Of a DNA stretch of 64,000 nt, positions 47,044-57,715 are shown in pieces (within the stretch, counting starts at the first letter, position 1; each line of letters begins with the position of its first letter). Made by a program: the position numbers and the translations under genes. Origin of the DNA: Acephala macrosclerotiorum (taxonomy: Eukaryota > Ascomycota > Leotiomycetes > Helotiales > Mollisiaceae); contig MU119337.1 in NCBI GenBank assembly GCA_014904845.1, positions 62,001 through 126,000 of the forward strand, read 5' to 3'. The notes beneath the pieces were generated by a model. It was not told the origin of the DNA. It was given only the letters and a program-made list of their open reading frames with translations, and did not search any database.

Positions 47044-47310
47044 ATGACTTCCAACGAATCAGTCCCAGACTTCAAGCTCGAGCTCTCCTCCTTCGAGGAA
47101 CGAGTCAAAGCCCGCAAAGAAGCAGAGAAATACGCTCCTTGGCACCCAAAGAACGTGCTTCTGCACCCGAACCGCACTTGGAGATTGGCTTTTGGTATTA
47201 TTGGAGACAGTGATATGGAGCATGCGCTTGCGCATATGGATTCAGGGACTGCTGGGAGCAAGGATAAGCCGAGACCGAAGCCAAAGAGGATGGAAAGGTT
47301 GTTTGGTTGA
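47044..47310 (+). CDS. small hypothetical protein (88 aa)
   Basis: ATG at 47044 opens MTSNESVPDFKLELSSFEER, followed by ERVKARKEAEKYAPWHPKNV, NRTWRLAFGIIGDSDMEHAL and a basic tail PRPKPKRMERLFG. The frame is also open upstream to 46849, but that extension is Pro-rich promoter-like sequence, so I chose the inner start. Charged, no signal peptide, no membrane segment, and no family I can name. The W-H-P and W-R-L-A-F cores look like real coding sequence. Confidence 0.55.
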   Translation: MTSNESVPDFKLELSSFEERVKARKEAEKYAPWHPKNVLLHPNRTWRLAFGIIGDSDMEHALAHMDSGTAGSKDKPRPKPKRMERLFG

Positions 47311-47769
47311 AGGAAGAGTGATATACCCGAGGGCATTCGGAGGAGAGCGGTTTGATGATCGGAAGGACTCGTATGGCGCTGAAGCAGCCTCAAGAGCCCA
47401 TGGAAATTTCTGACCTGGATGATTTGGTCGACCCAAGTCTATGGCATGTACTTCTCAATGCCAATCCAAGTTTGGGTTTCTGTTCAACTAGTTCATTTCA
47501 CGTGACAACTTCATCTTGCAACCGGTGCTCGGGGATGGCTAAGATAGCCTATAGTTTGTATCATTCTACCTCGGTATCCTGTATTGTATTGTTGATCACC
47601 TTTTTCCGTGTTCTTGGATGAAAGAACGAACGATCTGCATCACATCACATAATTGCCTTCGGCACGAAACGAACAAAACAAGTGCGGCTGAAGATGCGCG
47701 CAACTTCATCTCATCGTTGGACATCGACAACTTTCTTCTGATCTTCCACCTTTGTTTCTCCGATCAACC
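47311..47769. other. intergenic region
   Basis: About 460 bp without a supported feature. Confidence 0.4.
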
Positions 47770-50196
47770 ATGTTGAACCATCTAACTTCCTGGCTCCCCT
47801 CTCGCGCCGGAGATGGTTCATTCGATGATGTTTCAACGCTTTGCCAAGCCTGCGGATGCATCTTTCGCAGCCAGTATAAGGACAAGCCGCTCATCGTGAC
47901 AGCAACTCACCACTTTCCTCAAACCATCGAGCAGATGCAATCTTCTGCGAAGTCAGGCTGCCACCTATGCTACATTCGGTGGGATGATTTGCCACGGAAG
48001 GATCGTGAGTCGCTGCGTAGTTGTAAGAAGATCACGTATGGCTTCTGGAAAAGCAAGTCGGGGACGGTTTCGCGTTTGAATACTTCCACTCTACATCACC
48101 TGCTACGGGGAAGCCATACTCGACAATCTCGGTTCAATTCGAACCGCTAGATGGTAAGTCCACCTTCTTTCTTGACACAATGGCACTTCCAACTGACAGT
48201 TCGATCGAAAGAACATCCAAAACGTCGTGTTGAAGGAGAACAGCGTTACGAAGGAATACCGATAATGAGCAAACTTACGAGCTTGCAACCTCATGGATAC
48301 GCAATTGCGTCGAAACGCACGCCTACTGCAACCGTACTACAGTCTCTTGTAAGATCAATCGGGTTTTTTGGGGGTGCATCAACCCAGGTTTTTTTTACAA
48401 AATCGCCACTTATCTCGTGGTATTTTAAGCCTTAATAGACCACTTTTTTCCGTATCTCTATAGAAACGCTACTAGGCACCCAAATATTAGCATACGATTT
48501 TATCGATTTAATGCAATCCGATTAAATATTACGAAAACTTATTTCTTTCGAAAAGTGGGCGCATACTTTAAATTGAGTGCAAATCGCATAGAAAGTAAGG
48601 TAAATCAATAGTACCCCTTAGTTCTCAGGCTTCTAGTTTATAGAATGATAAGTAAGGTGATGGACTGACTATAAATCGTACAATTCAAAAAACCCGATTG
48701 ATCGCACAAGAGACTGTACTCCACTGCCACAGAACAGGGTCCTCCCTGCACGACTTCTTGACGTCGGCTCTGGACCCGAGCGTAATCCTAAACTTGCTCT
48801 CACGAACTCACTACTATTGGAGACGAGATACATGACCCTCTCACATTGTTGGGGTGGCTTTCAGCCTCTGAGGCTTACCCTATCTAGTTTTGAGGATTTC
48901 CATAATCATATTCCATGGACTGACCTTCCTAAGACTTTCCAAGATGCGATGATTATCACCTCTAACTTAGGCTTCAAGTACCTATGGAGTCCTGTATGGT
49001 GCATAGGCTGTTAATCTAAAGATGACTGGAGGGAGCAGGCGGCTACCATAAGACATCTATCATAACTCATAGTGCAACATCGCCGCAGGAGCAGCGCGAG
49101 AAGCAAGAGATAGGTGCTTCATGGATCGTCCCCAGATCGCCGTTCGTCCTTGCAAGATTTTATCGAGTTGGAATCGCGCGCCAAAACACCATTATGTGCG
49201 TAGCAGTTCAAACTTCCTCACATTGAGGAACGTAACACACTTCACAAACGAGCTTGGGTGGTCCAGGAGCTGGTGCTCGTTCCTCGAGTGCTTCACTTGG
49301 CCAACAAGTCTTTTGGGACTGCCTGGAGCTTAGAGCTTGCGAAACTTTTCCAGACGGGCTCCCTAACAAGTTCACCAAAACGAGTCTAGACGTCTACACA
49401 TTACGGCATGAGTGGCTCAAGTCCAACAATCCAGAGATTCAACGCTACCAACTATGGCAAGCACTTGCTGATCAGTACTCAGAGTGTGCAATCACAAAAC
49501 CTGAGATCGACAAGCTTGTCGCCATATTTTGTCTTGCGCGCAAGCTCATCATTGATGGGATCAATACGTTGCTGGCATGTGGAGGAAGATCCTACCAGAC
49601 CAATTGCTCTGGTGCGCCGACAAAGGTGAAGAACTCATGCCTCCGAACGACTGCATTCCTTCCTCGTCCTGGGCTTCGTTGAACAAAAAGACCTACTCCG
49701 CTGTACGCACAGAATTTGGCAAGTCAAAACCCATTGTGCGGATTTTGTAAGCATACGTACCACTACTTGATTCCGACCTTTTCGGTCGAATCCTCCTTGG
49801 TGGAGTGCTGCGTCTCGAGGGACCGTTGCTAAAATAAGCATCTGACGTTGCATAGGCATCTACGACAATACCAAATGGTGGCTTGGAGATAGCTTGGCGA
49901 ATTTCTTTGCCGATAGAGAGGGTTATGCGGATGGACATACCGTCTTTTGCTTGAGGATGAGAGCAGATGATTCCCAAGGAATATATACCGGGATCGCACT
50001 TGAGCCAACAGGCAAGACCGCAGGACAGTATCGATGAAGAGGGTACTTCTGTGCTTTCAACGTGAAGGAGCAGGATGGATACGTGCAATATTTCAAGTCA
50101 ATGCATGAGGCGGATCTTCAAGCCCATGAGTATGAGGACGCATTGGGTGTTGATGAGGGAACGGGACTTCTGTTTTACAAGATCAATATTATATAG
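47770..50196 (+). pseudogene. HET-domain gene, multiply frameshifted and split by a MITE
   Basis: ATG 47770 begins MLNHLTSWLPSRAGDGSFDD, followed by CQACGCIF and SAKSGCHLCYIRWDDL (the usual Cys-rich lead of one HET subfamily). After a frame change comes ISVQFEPLDG, an intron, then ATSWIRNCVETHAYCN and, beyond the MITE, LLDVGSGPERNPKLALT and ETRYMTLSHCWGG. FEDFHNHIPWTDLPKTFQDA follows. At the normally invariant YLWIDSLCI site the sequence is altered (YLWSPVW) and a stop follows at 49012-49014. Pieces of the rest are readable in changing frames (DSKDDWREQAATI-type text, ERAWVVQEL, LFWDCLELRACE, QALADQYSECAITKPE). The C-terminus GIALEPTGKTAGQYRRRGYF to LLFYKINII is intact, with stop at 50194-50196. 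Many lesions make it a clear pseudogene. Confidence 0.85.
48338..48718. mobile_element. 377-bp MITE with TA target duplication (Tc1/mariner-like)
   Basis: The element is 48340-48716, with termini CAGTCTCTTGTAAGATCAAT and its near-perfect inverse ending CAAGAGACTG (about 33 bp, one or two mismatches, reaching CGGGTTTTTT). TA flanks both sides. It carries no ORF. It sits in the HET pseudogene between codons for N-R-T and P-L-P. Confidence 0.85.
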
Positions 50197-50200
50197 GCAA

Positions 50201-53200
50201 TAAGGTGGAACCCTCCCCCCCCCCACCCACTAGTGGGCCACCCCCTGCAATAGTCCACCTCGCTTAGCACACCGCCAATTACTATTCTCTTACTTTCGAC
50301 CCAAATTTTTTAATAATTCTTTAATAAAATTCTTTCAAATTTTACAAACAATTAAAAATGATTATAAGTTAAACACTCTATTAATCGGTCACCCTCTAAA
50401 TCGGCCGCTTCGCTTAATTTACTACTACTCACTTTTAATTCCAATAATTTTCTTATTTTTTAATAATTATATAAAATAAAATAGAAACAACGCTAATAAA
50501 ACCATTAGAGTTTAACGATATATTTTAACGGTTTCTAATTTTTATTTGTACTTTGTAAATAGTTTCGATATCGACGAATTTAAAATTTGAATTAATTATT
50601 ATTTTTTACTGTTTTTTAAATTTAAATTACATTATTCTAGTTTCAAGTTGTTTGATTCGACGCTTATATTGTATAATAATAAAAATTTTATCGTTTAAAC
50701 TTTTAATTATTTTTTTAAAAAATACTTTAATAATTATAAAATTGATTATTTTAAATTTCGTAATTTAACGAGTATAATCTCGAATATTCTTATTTTTTTA
50801 AAAAGTTTTAAAAGTAATTAATAATATATTTTAATTCTATTCAAGTATTGGATTTTTTATTAAAGTTTTTAAAATTGGTTCGATCGTTTTATTATTATTT
50901 TTAAACAATAATCGATTTATAAAAGATTTCGATAATTTGATCGATTATAATTTTGAAATTAATTATTTTATTTTACAATTTGTAACTATTAAAGTATTCA
51001 TTCGAGCTAGTTTATAACAATCCAAAAAATTTCGCTTTTTAATAGAAATTGAATCGTTTAAAAGAGTCAAAGTATTAAATCGCTTTCGATAAGTATATTT
51101 TAAAAAAGAAAATACGAATAAATTCAAAAGTTAAAATACATATAAAATATATAATAATAAAAATAATAAATGAATATTATTCGAATAATATTTTTATATA
51201 AATTTTAGTGTTTTATGATTTTTATAGTCGTTTAATATAAGTAAACGAGATTTTTTAAAGTCACGTAATATCGTTTGAAATATAAAAACTTTTTATAATT
51301 ATTTAAAAATAGTATTATTAAAAATCTATTTATTTTCAATTATAGTAAATTTTTAGTTTTTATAAAAATATAATCTCATAAAAACTATTATTATTAAATT
51401 GATTTACTTTTAAATATAATTAATAAATATAATATTTTTTCGATTATTAAAATATATTCGATAAATAAAATTTAAACTTTAAATTTTAATTATTTTTTTT
51501 AAATAAAGTACTTTTTAATACTTTTTATTATTAGTTTATTTTTTTCTTAATTTTTTATAATTTTTACTTCGTTTATATTCTAACGGTTTTTCGATTTAAT
51601 AGTTTTAATAATCGAAATTTCTAGTTTTTGAAATCAATTTTTAAAAATATCGAAAATAGTATTATTAACGCGTATAAAATCGATTTTAAATTATTTTTTA
51701 GTTTTAAAAATAGAATTCCGACGAAGAAAACCGATTATTTAACGCTTTTCAAGTAATACTATATTATATTTAATAATCAAAATCCGTTAAATAAAAGCTC
51801 GAATCTATTTATAAGTTAAATTCTATTTAAAGCGTTTTTAAACAAATATTTAATTCGTAAAACGTTATTTTTGAACTAAAGAAAGTTTTTAACGATATAT
51901 ATAAACTTTTAATCAAAAGAAACGATTTAATTTTCTGTTTTAAAGTGTAACTCGTAGTATATTTTATTCGAAATTAACTTTGCGCTCGAATTTGCTATTA
52001 GTTATATTTTTAAGTGCGTATTAAATATCGTTTTCAATATATAAAAACTTTATAATTACTTTTAATTGATTACAAAGTTTGAAAAAGTTTTATTAAAAAA
52101 TAATTAAAATATTTAATTCTAAAGTAAAAGTATAAAAATAGCAATATATTAAACGAGACGATCGATTTAAAAAGTAATCGATTAATAAAGTATTTGATTT
52201 AAAGTTTTTATATACTAAAGACGACGTTTAATATGCATTCAAAAATATAATTAATAACAAATTTAAATGTAAAACTAATTTGAATTAAAATATATTAAAA
52301 AGTACTTTTCGATATAAAATTAAAAATCGCGTTATTCGATCAAAAATTAATACATTTTTAAAGACTTTTTTTAATTTAAAAATAACGTTTTATAAATTAA
52401 ATATTAATTTAAAAAAATTTAAATCAAAATTTAATATATATACAAATTCGAAATTTTATTAAACAAATTTTAATTGTTTAAAATAATATTATATTATTTA
52501 AAAACGTTAAATAATTAGTTTTTTTTATTAGAATCTTATTTTTAAAATTAAAAAATAATTTAAAATCGATTTTATACGTTTTAATAACGCTATAATTAAT
52601 ATTTTTAAAAATTAATTTTAAAAATTAAAAGTTTTTATTATTAAAATTATTAAATCGAAAAATCGTTAAAATATAAATAAAATAAAAATTATAAAAAATT
52701 TAAAAAAAAATAAACTAATAATTAATAATATTAATAAAACTTTATATTTATTTATTATATTTAAAAGTAAATTAATTTAATAATAATAGTTTTTTATAAA
52801 ATTAAAAATTTATTATAATTAATAATAAATAAACTTTTAATATTATTATTTTAAAATAATTATAAAAAGTTTTCATATTTTAAATAATATTACGTAATTT
52901 TAAAAAGTCTCGTTTACTTATTTTAAACGATTATAAAAATTATAAAATAATAAAATAATATTTATTTATTATTTTTATTATTATATATTTTATATATATT
53001 TTAACTTTTAAATTTATTAATATTCGCTTTTTTAAAACGTATTTACTGAAAACGACTTAGTATTTTAATTTTTTTAAACGATTTAATTTTTTTAAATAAA
53101 CGAAACTTTTTAAAATATTATAAATTAATTTAAATAAATATTTTAATAATTACAAATTATAAATAAAATTAAATAGTTTTAAATTTATAATTAATTTGAA

Positions 53201-53769
53201 TATTAAAACCATTTATAAACTAATTATTATTTGAAAACATTAATAAAATAATTAAATAAACTTTAAAAAATTTTAAAAATAATTTAATATTTAAATAAAA
53301 TTAAAATAAATTATTTATTCTTTAAAAAACTTTTTAAAAAAGTAAAAATATTCGAAAAATTTTTAAATAAATTATAAAATTTAAAATAATCAATTTTATA
53401 ATATTTAAAATACTTTTTAAAAAAATAATAAAAAACTTTAATAAAAAAGATTTTATTATTATTTAATATAAACTTCGAATTAAACAATTTAAAACTAATA
53501 CTATAATTAAAAGTTAGAAAATGCTAAAAAGTCCAAACTAATTTAAATTCAAAGTTTATTAATATTAAAACTATTTATAAAATACAAATAGTAATTGGAA
53601 ACTGTCAAAATATATTATTAAATTCCGATAACTTTACTAATATTGCCTCTACTTTATCTTATATAACAATTAAGTAATTAAAAAGTTATCGTTGTTAAAA
53701 GAAAAGTAGTAAGTATTAAGCGAGGTAGACCATTGCAAAGAGTGGCCCACTAGGGGGGGGTCCACTTTA
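50201..53769. mobile_element. 3.56-kb AT-rich foldback element, almost a perfect giant palindrome
   Basis: The limits are 50203 and 53767 with TA on both sides. The ends AGGTGGA and TCCACTT are inverted, followed by a C-run and CACTAGTGGGCCAC ... TGCAATAGTCCACCTCGCTTA, matched inverted at the right end (53719-53767). The inverted match then continues through most of the element. For example GTAAACGAGATTTTTTAAAG at 51241 pairs with CTTTTTAAAATTAC-type sequence and CTCGTTTAC at 52909. The centre is near 52.07 kb, and each arm is about 1.7 kb. The interior is A/T-rich with residual C mostly in CG, as after RIP; no ORF is left. The superfamily is uncertain. Confidence 0.75.
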
Positions 53770-54014
53770 AATAGAGCTGTTCTCAACATTTAGGACTCGC
53801 CATCTCAATATCGATTTCTACAAAAACACACTTGGTTTGAAATCATCTCTGAATTGTAACAATACCAAAAGATTATCATTAGCTTCTTCGCATACCCGCT
53901 TTGTTCTAAAGCAAAGTGTTCTAGAACGAGATTCCCGAAAATAAAAGAGGACTAAGATAGATGCTAGAAAAGATATTCTGTCAAGGAAAGAAATAGCCGG
54001 AACAAGCCCAAAGC

Positions 54015-54278
54015 ATGATCTGGGAAGCACCAAGCGAAGAGTTCAATCCTCCACATTCAACCCTTGAACATGGTCCCTTGTATTCCCTCTCATCCCAGCG
54101 CCCTGAAACAAGCAAGTTGATTCTGGTTAGGGATGCAGCTCGTGCTTTTTCACCTTCAGCTGGACAGAGAGGAGTAATGGCATTTAAGGATGCGGAGACG
54201 CTTGCGGTTGCGATTTTGAGGTTGGAACAGAAGATGATGGTTTGGAGAAGTGGGAAAGCCATTGACAAGGCAGGATGA
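54015..54278 (+). pseudogene. relic of an FAD-dependent monooxygenase
   Basis: An 87-codon frame contains KLILVRDAARAFSPSAGQRG followed by MAFKDAETLAVAIL. This is the C-terminal FAD-binding motif of the salicylate hydroxylase/PHBH-type monooxygenases (normally GDAAHAxxPxxGQGxxxAxEDA). The GD is now RD, the conserved His is Arg and GQG is GQR. No upstream GxGxxG half is present; the foldback element ends 250 bp upstream. I read it as a dead fragment. Confidence 0.6.
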
Positions 54279-54684
54279 ACGGGTTGTTGATTTCGATATT
54301 ATTTCGGCGAAGTTGAGGGAAGCCAGTCAGTGGGCGGTGGTGCGGTGGTGCAGTGAGGTAGGGAGTGGATTATTTGGGAGTGGTTCAAGGGCAATGGGAC
54401 GGAGCAGTATAGATGATTGTGTGGGCATAACGATGCGGCTGAGAACTTGAGATGGTGAACGTCTAGAGCGAGAGATAGCACACAGATCGAATGTGTGTTC
54501 CCTAGCGTCACTTGAAATTCTAGAAGAGGTGTACAAATATTGGGGCAAAAAAGGGGCGACCAACTAGATGTTGTGGTGCAGCAGAAAACAATAGTATTGA
54601 GACCGCAGTACGTCAAAGTTGCCTGGTGGTCACCAATGCATCTCTCCTACACTAACTCAAGTCAATGATCGTGCCCTGCCACGG
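54279..54684. other. intergenic region
   Basis: About 400 bp between the monooxygenase relic and the 3' end of a minus-strand gene; nothing recognised. Confidence 0.4.
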
Positions 54685-55896
54685 CTATGTGTATGACGAT
54701 GTATGTCGTGCAACAGACGGCAGAGATGGAACATGACGCTGACTCGCACCAATGTCGACCAGAAACTCGCGCAGAACGATCGGCAGTTCGGCACAGGCCG
54801 TACCATTGCTAAACTGATACCCATACCGCTGAACATCAATCCAGCGCGACGCATCTTGCACCTGTTCCTTTTTCCAATGCCAGAACCGTCTTTCGTTGCA
54901 CGTCCAACGAACCAATTTATGCTGGTAGTAGTCATCATGACCAACACTGATGAACTTCAACTCATCCCAGTTCTTTTGGTGCGTGTCCAAGATATTCCAG
55001 TATCGTACTTTCGGTCGATTCGTGAAACAGGAAAAGGGACAACATTGTCGAGCAGGGGCTGGACGAACACCTGGTGCACTGAAACATTGCGACGGAATGA
55101 CAGGGTCGCAAAGTCCTAGCCACTTCCACATAACGGCCCAAACAGGTACAGTTGGGGAGTTCGGCATCTGCGCTTCTCTATCTGGGATGCCTGACCCAGG
55201 GGGCCACGGCTCGCTTGACAGAGTCTTGACTTTGATGTCCAGAATCTCGATATTTTGCAGAGGCCCAAGATAGGAAAGGACCGTGTCGAGCAGGAGGATA
55301 TAGCTCTGCAATTTTATGCCACTGAGATCAATTTCGATATGTCTGGCATGATCTTGGAAGGCAGTTTGCTTCCAGTAAAGTTGTGCGACCCGCATCTTGG
55401 CAAGCCGGTTTGCGAAGAAGGCATTTCTGAACCACCATTCCACCGGATTCCAACTCAAGCATGTCCACGACTTGATCTCACTCTTTCTTAGCTCCTCGTC
55501 CACTACTATCAATTTTGGGCGCAGCACGCTGAGGGTTGCCGGGGCGATATCGATAACGATGACAGTCTCGCGTGGATCGAAGAATCCGCAGACAGGTCCA
55601 CCCCATTTGATGTTGTCCGTCGTCGCAGCCCAGGCTCCGATTACTGTTCTCACTTGTTTGCATACTCGAAACAACTGAAGAAAGCCATCTATTTTGTTGC
55701 TGCCGCCGTGGACATGGGTACCGGTCTGAAGAAAGCTGATGCGGCGATTGCGGACCAACTGCTCGAAAATGAGGATGAAAGCTACAAAGGGTAGCTTGCG
55801 GAAGGGAGAGGGTTGGCTTGGGTTGTTTAGTGCTGCGCATGACAATAATTCAATGAAAGCTTCAACCAATTTGATGTGTGGCGTGAATGTAGCCAT
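54685..55896 (-). CDS. hypothetical protein, possibly F-box-like
   Basis: Single exon, about 403 residues from ATG 55896 (MATFTPHIKLVEAFIELLSC). The frame extends 33 codons upstream, but the added Ser/Leu-rich segment could be 5' leader. SPFRKLPFVAFILIFEQLVR near the N-terminus resembles the start of fungal F-box or F-box-like proteins (LPxEIxxxIF), followed by FLQLFRVCKQVRTVIGAWAA, which fits the second half of that motif. The rest is Trp-rich without repeats I can assign (SWNPVEWWFRNAFFANRLAK; HQKNWDELKFISVGHDD). An F-box link would mean SCF ubiquitin ligase targeting, but this is weak. It appears intact. Confidence 0.6.
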   Translation of the reverse strand: MATFTPHIKLVEAFIELLSCAALNNPSQPSPFRKLPFVAFILIFEQLVRNRRISFLQTGTHVHGGSNKIDGFLQLFRVCKQVRTVIGAWAATTDNIKWGGPVCGFFDPRETVIVIDIAPATLSVLRPKLIVVDEELRKSEIKSWTCLSWNPVEWWFRNAFFANRLAKMRVAQLYWKQTAFQDHARHIEIDLSGIKLQSYILLLDTVLSYLGPLQNIEILDIKVKTLSSEPWPPGSGIPDREAQMPNSPTVPVWAVMWKWLGLCDPVIPSQCFSAPGVRPAPARQCCPFSCFTNRPKVRYWNILDTHQKNWDELKFISVGHDDYYQHKLVRWTCNERRFWHWKKEQVQDASRWIDVQRYGYQFSNGTACAELPIVLREFLVDIGASQRHVPSLPSVARHTSSYT

Positions 55897-57715
55897 AGTC
55901 TGTAACCGAATGCAAGTGCGAGATGTTTGTGATGAAGAAGATGCAGCGAGAAAGAGAGAAAGAGACAGAGGAAGGCTTCGGAAAACATTGCACACCCATC
56001 ATCTTAGAAAGGAAGGAACCACCTGCACGCGTGAGGACGCCCATCTCCTGCTGGTTCGGATCGCATGAACAAAAGTGCAATTGAAGAGGAAGACACGTTC
56101 TGTAGCACTTACTATGTCCAGCCACTAAGAAAACGGGATGAAAAAAATCTCGGTATCAATGACAGAACCAAATTCATTACACCAGGAATTCTAAGGCCCC
56201 AATTCAAAAAAGCAAAACATGTGCCAAATAAAAGCTCCCCATGACGTTCTTTCTAATACGTTCGAATGATACCCCGCGTCCAAGCTGTCGGATATCAGTA
56301 CTTCGGGGTTCTCCTCAAGTATATTAGACAATTTGTCTTCCCAGCTTGTCGATTACTCCCTCATCAACTCTCCTTCTCCATCCTCCACAAACTGTCTCGA
56401 GGGCTGCTTTCTCTTACCTCCCGGGCATGTTGATGTATTGCTCATCGTCGCTTCGTTGCGCCAACTTCTTCCTCTTTCGATACCTCAGACTGCCATTCGT
56501 TAGCACATCCGCGTCCGACTCTCCCCAGCTCCCCAACACTTCAACATCAGAAGAGACAGGCCGACTTACTAAAAGTACAACGCAACAAGCTGGATAGGAA
56601 CAGCAATCAGACCGCCGATAATGAGCCATTTGTATTTCTCCCAAAAGCTTTTATTCTCACGAGCCTCAAGGATGGCACAATTGAGGAGAGACAATGACTC
56701 CATCCTCAGCATAATTGGAGGTCGTGACTTGTGCGGGGAAGGCTCCGAAGAGAGGTAGACGGAGATGGTATCGAATGCGGTTGAGTTTCGTGAGGCTATC
56801 TCCTTCAATAGACCGAGGAAGTGGTTGCTGCTCTCTCGAAACGGGGGTCGATTGCTTGCTAACAATGATGTCGAAGTTGAGATTGAACTGGATGGTCTCG
56901 ATGAAGTCTGCAATGTCTTGATAATGTTCCCCCAAGACCGGAATATCAAGAAATTATATCAACCCCTCAACAGTCCAGCCTGACAATCTTCGCGTTCCCC
57001 AGCACAACTATCTCTAGACAAGAACGAGAAAAGGAGCTTGCGTCACATTGCGAGGCTGTCCGAACTATTAAGGTTCAACAAGCAATCGACAGCTGCCGCC
57101 CCACCATCCTTGGATCTCTCGGCTTTCACTGGATGCCGTTCCAGCATCTGGGAATGTCCACGTTTTCGATGGCACTTGCCATTTAGAAAGTGATGTGTGA
57201 CAAGTACTTGATATGCTTAATTGAATATCTTTGGTGAAAGATGAGGTTTGATTCGAGAAGAGGAGGAGACGAAACATGCCAAGAGACGATGAAGTGTTTG
57301 GTGCGAGTCCGAAGCCGAGTACGAGGTACCAAACCGAGACAACACCAGACGAGAATGGAACAGCCAGAAGCATCAGGCAGACACCCGAATTTCTCGGGAT
57401 ATGAGCTAAGGGCTGATTTGAGGTGCTTGAGAAGCTTCAATTGATCGGCAGGAACCGAATTGCACTCGCGATGTGGATTAAGAAAGTCCTAATCCACGAT
57501 GTCTCCGCAGGCTTGATTTCATCTCACTCGGCATCTGCGGACGAGTTCAAGAACGAGCTGCAAGTGTTCGTACCTATTAGATAAAGATAAGAAAAAACTC
57601 GGGATTCCGAGCCAGTTCCAACTATACTTCAAGACATCCCCTCTTCTCGTTCGCTTTCGCCCGAATCTCGACCGAAGCTCAGGGTCCAGACCTCTCGTCT
57701 TCAATCCCCTATCCT
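55897..57715. other. 1.8-kb region without a resolved gene
   Basis: On the minus strand, 56666-56935 (HYQDIADFIETIQFNLNFDI) and 56569-56760 (ending KSFWEKYKWLIIGGLIAVPIQ, a single membrane helix) look like exons of a small membrane protein, but I cannot place a start or splice sites. A minus-strand frame at 57183-57440 (85 codons) is of unclear status. The remainder shows nothing. Confidence 0.3.

Noticed and set aside
54703..55678. Plus-strand frames of up to 138 codons at 54703-55678
   Set aside because: Opposite strand of the longer hypothetical protein gene, with no motif of their own.
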